NCBI GenBank assembly: GCA_039619475.1
Contig: CM077116.1
Span: forward strand, 173,567,863 to 173,631,862
Reading direction: 5' to 3'
DNA: 64,000 bases
Source of the DNA: Icerya purchasi
Lineage: Eukaryota > Arthropoda > Insecta > Hemiptera > Monophlebidae
Shown here: in pieces, positions 48,338-58,294 of the stretch
How the letters are laid out: the number at the start of each line of letters is the position of its first letter
How positions within the stretch are numbered: the first letter of the stretch is position 1
Program-made: the position numbers and the translations under genes
Notes under the pieces: generated by a model
Told to the model about the DNA's origin: nothing
What the model saw: the letters and a program-made list of their open reading frames with translations, nothing else
Databases searched by the model: none

Positions 48338-51039
48338 TGATAAATGAAATAAATAACATCTCTCGTCAGTCACTAGTGATTATGCTATGGAACGCCAATG
48401 GCATTGCTCCAAAGAAAGGAGAATTAGAGATTTTTCTTCAGCTTAATACTGTTGACGTTGTACTGATCGTGGAAACGCATCTCGTAAGAAGTCACAGCTT
48501 TAAGCTAAACGGATATAACGCCTACACTGCGCACCACCCTGATGGCACGGCCCACGGTGGTTCCATGATATTGGTCAAAAGTGGATATAAGCAATATGAA
48601 AATTTTTCCCGAAGCACATATGCCTATCAGGTCGTTGCCGTGAACATAGAAACATTCGCAGGTGAAATCGCCATGGCGGCAATTTACTGCCACGGAGGAT
48701 TCGCAATACCAGACGTGGAGCTCAACAGTCTTTTTAACAACTTAGGAAATAAGTTCATATGTGGTGGTGACTATAACGCGAAAAGCTTCGCGTGGGGTTC
48801 TAGGCTAACTAATCGGGCTGGGAAGAAGCTTGATAGGTGCCTACGGAGTAATTCACTTGCCGTCCTTTCACCAATGACGCCCACGTACTGACCTGCGCAT
48901 GATAATAGACTTCCAGACATATTGGATTTTTTTATCATCCGTGGATTACAAAGATACAGCAGAGAATGTAGTACTGTTAATGACCTCTCTTCAGATCATA
49001 TTCCAGTTGTTGCCGTCGTAGACGTACGCCCGAGGTGTATACCCACCCAACAAGGACTGGTTAATAAGTCTACAAATTGGGACCTCCTTTGTAGCATAAT
49101 CGAAAGTAATATCAATTTAAGAATTAAAATAAAGAATAAAGAGGACATAGACCTAGCGGTCAAAAATTTTACCAATCTAATTGTACGCGCCTGCCATGAC
49201 TCGACTAGTTATACCTCGGATAAACGGCGAGTCAGATTCATTCCGGTCGAGATTAGACAGTTAATTAAAAAAACCAGGGCAGCCAGGAAGAAGTGGCAGC
49301 GCAGTCGCTACCCATCGTTAAAGAAACAGTATGCAACTCTGCAAAATGCGTTAAGAACCAAAATCAGCCTGTATAAAAACGAAACGACTCAAAGGAATCT
49401 GTTAGCAATGAACACTGATACCGCAGCCTTGTGGAACAATACGAAGAAATTGCTACAGTACGAAAAGGAACAATTCAACATAAAAGTAGACAACAGTTGG
49501 GCCAAAACCGATAAGGATAAGGCAAACGCATTTGCAGAACACCTCAGCTCAGTTTTCACACCGCATCCAGATATGCGCATTGAGCGCTCAGAACTGATGC
49601 AACGTGTGTCAAAGGTTCCCTGCACGTTAGGAAGATCAAATCTGTTTACGCCGAAAGAGGTATTCGAATGTCTGCGCAAGGCACCGCTACGGAAAAGCCC
49701 TGGAGCAGATAACATCACTGGCGAAATTATCTCACGACTCCCACCGAAGGCAGCTACCCTGTTGTGTTACATATTCAATGGAATATTACGAACTGGATAC
49801 TTCCCTGAAGCATGGAAGAAGTCAGTAATAGTAATGATCCCCAAGCAGGGTAAGCCGAAAATGGACGTTTCCTCTTATAGACCTATCAACTTGCTCTGCT
49901 CCTTATCCAAGGTGTTAGAGAGATTAATCCTAAATCGTATTCAGCCGCTTATAACCAGTCACGGTATTATACCGAGTCATCAATTCGGGTTTCGCAGGAA
50001 ACATTCTACAGTGCAACAGTGTCATCGGTTGGTAGATGCGATTTCGTCAACTCTGGAGAGGAAGGAGGTATGCTCTGCAGTTTTCCTGGATGTTGCACAA
50101 GCCTTCGATAAAGTGTGGCATCCTGGATTACTTTGTAAATTGAGGCAGTTTCTCATTTCTGATTTATACGCGTTACTTCAGTCGTACTTGAACAGCAGAA
50201 CTTTCGTCGTAAATATCAATGGTTGTCTTTCAAAAGTAGGTATGATTCTATCGTCAGTTCCGCAGGGTAGTCTGATCGGACCTCTTTTGTATTCAATCTA
50301 CACGGCAGACATACCGATCAGTAATCAGACGATCCTAGCAACGTATGCTGATGATATCGCCATTCTTGCATCCAACTCAGTGGTCACGTACGCGAACGTT
50401 GCTGTACAAAACCACCTAGACAAGCTGGCTGAATGGGCACAGAGCTGGCGCATAATGTTTAACCCCAACAAGTGTCAACACGTCGTGTTTACAAACAGGA
50501 AAATTAGCTGTCCAGCGGTGAAAATTGGCAACGCTCAAATTCCCCAAACCAACTCGGTACGGTATCTCGGCATGTACCTGGACAGAAGACTTACTTGGCG
50601 AATACACGTGGCACAAATCAGAAGAGCCATTGCTGCTCGCGCGAAGTCGCTACATCCGCTTTTGGGACGGAAGTCTGCTTTCAACTTAACTACCAAACGA
50701 ATCATTTACCTTGCTGCAATCGCTCCCATTTGGCGCTATGGAATTGAATTGTATGGAAGTACTTGTAAAAGCAACCTTCGAAGAATTCAACAGCAGCAGT
50801 CCAGGATACTCCGCACTATCACGTCTGCTCCACCTTACGTGTCCAATTTGACGTTACATAATGACCTCAGGGTCCCATATGTCAGTGATGCACACATTGC
50901 ACAGTACAAAAGATTGTTTGACAAATTCGAGTGTAGCAGCAATCCTGTCATCCGTAGGATGCATACGGACAGTCTTCCAGATAATCCTCCAAGGCGACTT
51001 AGAAGGAAATGGTGTCGGGATGCTATCCCGATCACTTAA
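48337..51039 (+). pseudogene. Jockey ORF2: endonuclease-reverse transcriptase with one stop codon
   Basis: About 900 codons in one frame, interrupted only by TGA at 48889-48891. The position is one where family members usually carry Trp (PTYWP...LDFF). Endonuclease motifs: MLWNANG, VETHL, GGSMILVKS, CGGDYNAKSFAWGS and, after the stop, SSDHIPV. RT: LRKSPGADNITGEIISRLP, SYRPINLLCSLSKVLERLI, HQFGFRRKHST, VFLDVAQAFDKVWH, SSVPQGSLIGPLLYSIYTAD, catalytic YADD at 50344-50355, RYLGMYLDRRLTW and RRLRRKWCRDAI at the end. No RNase H, as expected for Jockey. Length is normal. A downstream ATG at 48922 would give an RT without endonuclease. Confidence 0.95.
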
Positions 51040-52413
51040 TTCCTCACTTTAAGTTACTTGCATAATAACATGTACTTATTCTTAATCACGGCACGCGTTC
51101 ATTCCTATAATTGATCCTCTGAACATTCTTATCTTATTGTGTTACTCCCTTTCCCTTCTCACAACCTAATGTCTCGCTGGAGTCATTAGATTTTATTATT
51201 ATTAGTTCCTCTTCCTACAATATCGCCGTTGTTTGCAGTAAGTTGTGCTGGTATGACGTATAAAAAAAAAAAAAAAAAAAAAAAAACAAAAAAAAACAGC
51301 ATTGTGCTCAAGCGTGTAATACGAAATTATTGAATAGCGATAACTTTGAGCTTTCACGTCATTCTATATTCCAATACAGTTGCAAAACAAACAAGTAGAA
51401 CAAATAATTAACAGATTAACGATTCACAAAAAGCCCCAGGATGGGATGGTATTAGAGCTTCGGATATTAAAAAGAAATATAGATTTACCCCACTACTTAC
51501 AAAGATAATTAACAGTTCAATTAAAGAAGGTAGGATTCCTGACAGACTAAAAACTGGTGTTATTAGATCGATGTATAAAAACGGCTTAGTGCTTGTGACA
51601 GTTATAAACCAATTACTATAATCTCGGTTTTAGAAAAAATTTTGGAACAATACGTTGCGTTTTGTTTAAGAAATTATTTGGAGAAGAACGAGTTGCTGCA
51701 TAATATGCAATTTGGTTTTACAGAAGGAAAATCACCCTTTGTTAAGAGTATTAACAAATAGGATAAATAAGGGGTTGGCAAACGGCAAACAATTTATTAT
51801 AATTTTTATAGACATTAGTAAAGCATTCTCAAATATTGTTGCGAGATATGAAAGGAATGGGAATCATAGATAGGCAATCGATGAAGAATTAAGTAGAGAA
51901 TAAATTGCATTAACAGAGGTGGGACAAGGAACTATTTTGGCTCTGTTGTTATTTTTGATCTATACCAACATCCCTTCATAAATTCGTTGAACATTCGATA
52001 GTTTTTGCTTATGCGGATGATATAGCATTCGTTATCGAGCACCGCGACATCCACGAGGCCGAAAAACTTTTGCAAAGAGGATGTGAATAGTATGTGTAGG
52101 TGGGCGCATGATAAACATCCAACTATTAATATAAAAAAATCGAAGGCTTTGTATATAAGAACGTTCAGTAGATATAGAACATATAAACCATCTATTAAAA
52201 TATATAACAATAATTGTTTACATAATTACTTGACTTCTACTTCGAACTGTAGGTGTACACAACTGGAAACTACAGAAGAGATTAAATATTTAGGATTAAT
52301 CATTGACAGGACATTATCCTGGGACAAGCATGTTATAAATATATCTAATAAAATCAGGCAAATGATACCGGCACTTTATAAATTGGCTCTTTCAATACCA
52401 TATGGTAGTTTGC

Positions 52414-53981
52414 TTATGTTAGTCTCAGGAATTAATAAAAAGGAAGAAGTGTACAATATAAATGAAACAATAAAAAAAAAATTGAGTAAAAACATTCAAA
52501 ACTTAGGCTTACAATTCAACATAAATAAAACCTAAGCACTACTAATAAGTGGAAAACAAGACAGGGAAGAAATGATATATTGCATTGAACAGCACTTATG
52601 CATAAATAACGACAAAATAAAAATAGTAAAATAAATAAAATACTTGGGAATAATCATAAACACTAATTTAAATTTTGGGAAACACATCGAATTCATAGTA
52701 GACAAGATTAAAAAAATTTATTTCAAATTAAGATCACTATATTCAAATATGTTCGGTTTCAAATATAAAGATAGAATAGTACTATACCAAAGCCATTTTT
52801 GGATCAATAACAGAATACTACAGTATATTTTCCAGTTTTACAAGAAAAAGACAAGAATAAGCTGTTAAAATTACAAAGGAAAATATTAATAGGAACAATC
52901 TCTCCGGTTATTCGCACAATATCGTATACTTCAGTCAACATCATAGCAGCAATAATAATACCTGTAGACACTTAAAGTTAGAAACTGTAAACCAAATCAA
53001 AACATGCAAACAAGAAGAACTAAAATTTTGGACAAAAAAACGTCACGAAAACAGATCAATAAAATTAATTCAAGTAGTATACGAGACTCTGGCAACTCAG
53101 ATGTGATAAATCAAAAACTGGAAAAGTAACAACACGGGAAATAGTTCCAAACTTAGAAGAAAGACTACAAATGAAACATTTTTATACCGATTATAACTTC
53201 ACTCAATTTTTAACCGGACATGGAAATAATGAGGCGTTTTTTTTTTTTTTTTTTTTTTTTTTTTATTAAATGGGCACGCCAGCACAGGACATTTACCCAG
53301 CACAAAAGATTAAAAGAATAGAAGGACATATGAAGCGACAAGTTATATCAAGAAACGATTAGAGACAGAGGAAATGAATGCGGATATCAAGGGAACAACA
53401 GAAGGAGATGGAAAAGTGAGAATATAGAGGGCACTGTAAGGTGTAGGGAGGCCAAGGCTAAGCAAATTGGAATAAAGGATCGCGCGTTCAGTAGAAATAA
53501 AGGAACATTCAAATAGTACGTGATTTGCATCACACGAGCCATTGAAGGTTGGAGGATGAAAGGGACACAAAGGAGATTGAACCAGAGCAAAGCGGAAACG
53601 AGAAGCCGGGAGCAGACTGTGATGTTCTGTCATTTCTTCCATAGTTCGCCTTCGTTTTAATCAAATAATGAGGCGTCTATATGAAACGATTTAAAATTGC
53701 TGAATCAGACATCTGTATAGACTATAAAGAGAAAACAGACGATTAACATTCGATTTTCAAATGCGATAAGTTTAAAAACGAAAGAGAAAAACGGAAAATA
53801 ATAAAAAAACCAATAACCGAAATACATAAAAAAACTTTTTTAATTTGATCAGCTTTGTCAACCATATAATAAATAACAAAACAAAACAAATCAACAACAA
53901 ATAATAACAGTAACAATCAGAAACTCTGGCTGAAAAACCACAAGGTACAGCGGAGTAAATAAATAAATAAATAAATAAAAA
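52414..53981 (+). mobile_element. Element B: 5'-truncated non-LTR copy inserted in element A (14-bp TSD)
   Basis: ATATGGTAGTTTGC flanks it exactly at 52400-52413 and 53982-53995. Removing B restores the element A frame. B carries an RT thumb relic: IKKKLSKNIQNLGLQFNINK, a stop, IKYLGIIINTNLNFGKHIEF, IVDKIKKIYFKLRSLYSNMF and GFKYKDRIVLYQ. It ends with (AAAT)n before the TSD. It is itself interrupted by element C. It is related to but not identical with element A. Confidence 0.93.
53237..53662 (-). mobile_element. Element C: family X copy inserted in element B (13-bp TSD)
   Basis: AAATAATGAGGCG flanks it at 53224-53236 and 53663-53675. The minus-strand frame 53642-53343 reads FRFALVQSPLCPFHPP, SCDANHVLFECSFISTERAI, GLPTPYSALYILTFPSPSVV, LISAFISSVSNRFLI and a stop: the zinc-type C-terminal end after RNase H in an I-superfamily ORF2. 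A 3' UTR and 28-nt poly-A (plus T run 53237-53264) follow. At 426 bp the copy is heavily 5' truncated. It is the best-delimited member of family X and has an open frame, suggesting it is the youngest layer of the nest. Confidence 0.95.
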
Positions 53982-54779
53982 ATATGGTAGTTTGCGTGTA
54001 TACTATAACGCTATAGTATTGTACGGAATCATGTACGGGATAACAATTTGGGGTGAAGCAAAACAGACGATAATCAAAAAGATTAGTAGTCAGCAAAAGA
54101 AATGCTTAAAGATAATATTACCTAATAAAGACCAGGTTAACAGCAATATATTAGCTGGTGGAGAGAGAAAAATGAAATGTCTCCAAGGATGTACTACTTT
54201 TATCACCGATTACTTGAATATGAGATACCACAAATATATATCAATTGCTACAATGACAAGAAGTGGGACAACGAGGAGTAATAGGGAGGTATATTTTATT
54301 CGACCGAAAGGCATAAATAGTAAGATTGATAACAGTGATGAAATAGTTTTAATTAAGTTTCTAGAACGAATTCCAGAAGATATAATGCTAAAAGAAATAG
54401 GAACTTGGAAATTATTAATTAAGCAATGGCTGGTTGATAACATTGAGTGACATTAGATTAGATAAATTGGGAACTGGCTGTGACGTTGAATCGACCATTC
54501 CTACATATTTGTCGAATATGTGGTTATGAAATTGTATAAATAAGTAGTTTTTCTTTGTTTTTATCTTTTTTAGTCTTGTTTTATTATTATTATTCTATTT
54601 TTAGTTTATATTTTCTCACTATTTGTAAGTATGAAAATTAATAGTATAAGTTAAGAACTATTGTAACACATGTTTTTCTTGAATAAACGATGATAAGCGT
54701 GTTGGGCACCCGCAGACGGACAGTATGCCTTACGGGACCTACAACTTACTTTTTTAATAATAAAAAAAAAAAAAAAAAA

Positions 54780-55245
54780 CTATACTGCAGACGCTACTCC
54801 TTTACACGCCTTTTTATATTATGCATATGCTAAAAATCGAAATTAAGCTATACAAATAGCAGAGTGGTGTGTGAATAAGTGTGTGAGTTGGAGTTAGGAA
54901 ACGACGAAAAATGTTACAGCGACTTGTGACATCGATCGAACGAAATTCATCGCGATTCCTCGTTCTCTTTACGCATCTTATACATCCAACTGCAATTCTC
55001 CCCTTCTATCATCCTTAACCCTCAAGCAGGTGCGCCGCGGTATGCATGCCTTGAACATTATTCAACTAGCGACATTTATGAAACGGATTAATGAAACATG
55101 ACGAACTGCTAGGTATGTCTAGAGTGTATCTCGCAAGTTGTCACTTGATTCATGTGTGTATGAAGTTTATAGTTATGATAGCGCAAAGTGTGACTTACTT
55201 CAGGTCTGCGGCACTAGTACCGCTATGCAACCACGAAGGTAAGTA
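54780..55245. other. Gene-free stretch
   Basis: Nothing recognisable; lies between the element A tail and the piggyBac relic. Confidence 0.45.
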
Positions 55246-55611
55246 AGTTTTGTTCAGTATATGCTAAAGAAACCCGCCAAGTATGGCCTAAAATTATACG
55301 CTCTGCGCGATAGTAGAACTTTTAATACTTTCAATTTTGAAATTTACCGTGACAAACAACGTACATGGCAATACCAGACGTTCAACAAACCTGATGTTGT
55401 CAAGCGATTGGTAAAGCCAATCGAGTATCCAAACAGAAACTTGACTATAGATAACTATTATATAAGTTATCCTCTCGCTGAATATCTAATTCGAAAAGGA
55501 ATAACCACATAAGGGACTCCGAAAAAAAATACAACAGAAATTCCAGAACAATTCACAATAACTAAGAACCGTGAGTTAGGATCAAGTGTTTATTCTGGAA
55601 CAAGTAGATAG
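55246..55611 (+). pseudogene. piggyBac-type transposase fragment
   Basis: The frame reads FVQYMLKKPAKYGLKLYALR, FEIYRDKQRTW, DVVKRLVKPIEYPNRNLTID, NYYISYPLAEYLIRKGITT, a stop, then GTPKKNTTEIPEQFTITKN and RELGSSV. KPAK.G.K.Y.L, VV..L..P...N.T.DN.YTS..LA..L and the KGTLRKN.EIP block are hallmarks of the piggyBac DDE domain; the Asp in IDNYY matches a catalytic position. One in-frame stop (TAA near 55510) and missing N- and C-terminal parts make it a relic. No TTAA-flanked ends were found. Confidence 0.9.
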
Positions 55612-55799
55612 TAGACTTTAAGCATTAACAAAATAAACGAAAAAAAAAAATTTTCACCTTAACTTATTGCGAATCATTTTCCTGGCTATTTTCATAACAT
55701 GTACACTAATTATGAATATGAACACGTATGAATGTATGTTGATGCATATAGATGAACGTGTAATACTAAATCAAGTTAAATTCATTTTATAGCATATTT

Positions 55800-56338
55800 T
55801 TTTTCTATACATCTTGTAATGTAGAAATTAAAATTTCTTTAAAAAAAAAAAATGTGACGAACGCTACTCGAAAATTTCCTTCAAAATTTGGGTTCTAAGT
55901 GTCGAGTTTCGAACGAATTTGGCGTTCCGCCAAAAAATTCAGCCCTCCCGTCGCCGAAAAATTAAAATTAGAAATTATGTCATGTCTATTAGATGAGGCG
56001 ATATGTTGTATAATAATCCTGCGTGACGAAAGTATGCAGCGTTTTTTTAGAACATGTGTGCGTGGAGTCTGCGCGATGAAATTTTTTGAAACCCTTCTAA
56101 AGTACACTTACACCCGGAATTTTGAAAAAACGCGTTAGCGTGCACGGACGGCGCGTGGGTGCGCGCCGGCCTCTTCGAGCGATGGTAAATTCTACAGTCT
56201 GCGCGCAATCTAGCCGGTGATGTTATACTTGAGAGTTTCGACGAAAGCAGACGGTGAAATACTCGCTCCTGATTGGCTAATTAGCGCCGGCAGCATCCTT
56301 TGTCCTCGGATGAAGATATATCATCTGCTTACAGCACA
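55800..56338 (-). repeat. Unidentified 0.5-kb repeat, copy 2
   Basis: Inverted partner of 45205-45725. It contains a small segment missing from copy 1 (around GAGGGCTGAATTTTTTGGCG on minus). Similarity ends near AGAAAAA at the left and ATGATATATCTTCATC at the right. The surroundings of the two copies differ, so it is a dispersed repeat rather than part of one large duplication. Confidence 0.85.
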
Positions 56339-56702
56339 TACTGCAAAACTTTTGATATTCTCCTACGCGAATTTTTTACATTAAAATAAAATTGAACAAT
56401 GATATAGCGGATACTTCTCATATTTTAGATAATGGTTTAATATTCAACTACTTCTCAAATTTATAAGACAGAGATTTAACAACAATCAATTTATTCCTAA
56501 GTTTTTAAGAATGTTTACAATTTAATATCACGGTAATTTTAAAATCAATTTAAGGGTATTTGGAATTGTAGAAACAGAAAATTGTATTACATGCTAAAAT
56601 CGTACAGAGTATATTTTGCAAAGTTGTAATTGTAAAGGTATCGTTTTAATTAGTAAACAATAAATTTTATTCAATAAGCTTTATATATATATACACAAAT
56701 TC
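56339..56702. other. AT-rich stretch without features
   Basis: No coding motif. A short TA run near 56.68 kb precedes the next coding relic. Confidence 0.45.
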
Positions 56703-56981
56703 ATGAAAACGAAGAAAATAAGACCTGTATGGTTCAATGAATGTGAAATGGATATGAAATCAATGGATGTTACTGAAACACAGATGTTTAATAAGGAATG
56801 GTTTCATAAAACAGTTGCGACGTTAATCTTTAAAATAGAACAAGTTAACCAGAAGAGGTCGCTTTCGATAAGCCCTAAGAATGCCTTGATGGGGGGGGGG
56901 GGTCTCAAGAAATACTGGGAAGATGTTAAGGAAGGAAGAAGGAAAAGATGTAAAATTAAAACTTATTTGTTTTTAGCGTAG
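56703..56981 (+). pseudogene. C-terminal relic of an RTE-like ORF
   Basis: RPVWFNECEMDMKSMDVTET, QMFNKEWFHKTVA and GGLKKYWEDVKEGRRKR follow the RW.DEVE.DM..M.VTE...D...W...V pattern and the basic KKYW.. tail of RTE-type ORF2 proteins. A 12-base G run (56891-56902) interrupts the coding. No RT motifs precede it. Identification is by pattern only. Confidence 0.45.
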
Positions 56982-57020
56982 TTCATAGAGGCTGAAATCG
57001 GGGAAAAAAATAAAATATAT

Positions 57021-57289
57021 ATAGGTAGCGCGGTAGCCTGGTGGTTAAGGCGCTTGGCTACTAATCCAGAGGACACGGGTTCGAGACTTGTCTCGTTCCA
57101 GATCCGAATCCGCTCCCAGGTTTACCCAGCCTTAAATAATTGGGTATCAGAGAAATATGAGAAAGTAAAAGCGGATCCGATGAGAAAGGAATTGATCCAA
57201 GTATTCTCCTTAGTGCCGTTGGACTTGGTTCATTATGAACCTTAACTTCACAATCCCCGACACACTGTTAAGAATATGGGACTTACTTT

Positions 57290-57337
<48 letters not shown>
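57021..57337 (+). mobile_element. tRNA-derived SINE with AT-repeat tail
   Basis: The head GGTAGCCTGGTGGTTAAGGC (box A-like) and GGTTCGAGACT (box B-like, from about 57079) have tRNA spacing. The sequence resembles a tRNA 5' half, but a folded acceptor stem and CCA context are lacking. The body continues to GAACCTTAACTTCACAATCC and TATGGGACTTACTTTACTT, then a (TA)n tail to 57337. A 3' fragment of the same family lies at 40720-40815. Probably Pol III-transcribed and mobilised by a partner LINE, which is family knowledge. Confidence 0.85.
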
Positions 57338-57340
<3 letters not shown>

Positions 57341-57619
57341 AACGGGGATTAATTTAATTTCATTTAACCATTATTAGCATTATTAACATTGTAGAAATCA
57401 ATGTATAAAAGTAGAACGGTGTAAATCAAATTTATAGTAGCATTAAATTTAATTGGCGCTTTTAAATTTTAAAACATAAATTATATGTACCGGTGTACAG
57501 ATGTGTATTACGTTGCGTGTTTACGTATTTGCATGCGTATGTACTCATCACTTAGATATAACGCTAGGTTTACGAATATTATGATTTATGGAATAAGTTA
57601 AGATAGTTTGTCATTTTTG

Positions 57620-57719
57620 CATTTTTTGAATAAACGTTAATAAGAGTGTCGGACACTCACACAGTGGGCATGTTTGATCTGCGAGACCCACAACTTATTA
57701 AAAAAACAACAACAAAAAA
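57620..57719 (+). mobile_element. 3' UTR end of an element A-like copy
   Basis: AATAAACGTTAATAAG, GTCGGACACTC and GAGACCCACAACTTATT then poly-A parallel AATAAACGATGATAAG, GTTGGGCACCC and GGGACCTACAACTTACTT then poly-A at 54.68-54.78 kb. No ORF part remains. Confidence 0.65.
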
Positions 57720-58208
57720 CTCTATTAATTTAAGTATAATGTTTAAACAAGAAAAAAAAAAATGTAGTTGTAGATAAATAAAAATATTAATGTAGTTTCG
57801 AAGAGCTTAATTGAATAGTTCTTTTTTGTTTTTTGTCATTTCGAAATCTGCTGTATTGCCAATATTTTTTTCTCTCTCGATAGTTCTCGCTTCGATTACT
57901 TCACGCTAGAGCTATAGTAGAAGATCAGACGAACGGAGATAAAAGGAAAGTCGGAGCAAGGGCTCTCTGAATTTAGACGAATTTGCGACCGGATATTTGT
58001 TTATTTAATTATTTTTTGTTTTAAGTCATTCACTACATATACTACTACTACTACTGAGTAAACATTTAAACATCGAGGACAAGTTGCAGAAAGGAGTACG
58101 TGCTATAGACTAGCCGATTGTTTAAAAGTTCATCTCGAAACTTAATAAGGCCGGTGAAAATAAGATTAGTGCGTGTATTTCGTACAGCACAACTGGAATA
58201 GAAGAAAC

Positions 58209-58294
58209 GTTTTTCGCTTTTTTCGTTTTTTTTTCGTTTTTTTCGTTTTTTTTCGTTTTTTTCGTTTTTTTCCCGTTTTTTTCGTTTTTTTTTT
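58209..58294. repeat. (T6-8)CG minisatellite
   Basis: About ten units of CG separated by 5-9 T. It gives a spurious Lys-rich frame on the minus strand. Confidence 0.9.

Larger units (their letters stand above)
46828..51296 (+). mobile_element. Near full-length Jockey retrotransposon
   Basis: Two same-strand ORFs overlap by one base in TAATG and are followed by about 220 bp of 3' UTR and poly-A (51262-51296). The 5' limit is inferred from an initiator-like CTCAGTGCG at about 46830 preceding a 50-bp leader; Jockey elements use internal promoters. No TSD was recognised, so the true ends may differ slightly. The only visible lesion is one nonsense codon in ORF2. Confidence 0.88.
51430..54779 (+). 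mobile_element. Element A: non-LTR retrotransposon relic hosting nested insertions
   Basis: RT palm pieces run colinear: KAPGWDGIRASDIKKKYRFT, TGVIRSMYKN, SYKPITIISVLEKILEQ, MQFGF, IDISKAF, GQGTILALLLFLIY, YADDIAFVIEHRDIHEAEK (about 52010-52070) and EIKYLGLIIDRTLSWDKHV, then LALSIPYGSL at 52400. The frame resumes only at 53982 with YGSLRVYYNAIVLYGIMYGI, TIWGEAKQTIIKKISSQQ and ends IKQWLVDNIE at 54450. About 330 bp of 3' UTR and poly-A (about 54761-54779) follow. Stops and shifts in the first half show it is old. Clade is uncertain. The start directly follows the Jockey poly-A. Confidence 0.82.

Noticed and set aside
57021..57095. Functional tRNA gene
   Set aside because: A and B boxes are present, but the segment continues into a repeated body shared with 40.7 kb and no acceptor stem closes, so it is a SINE head.
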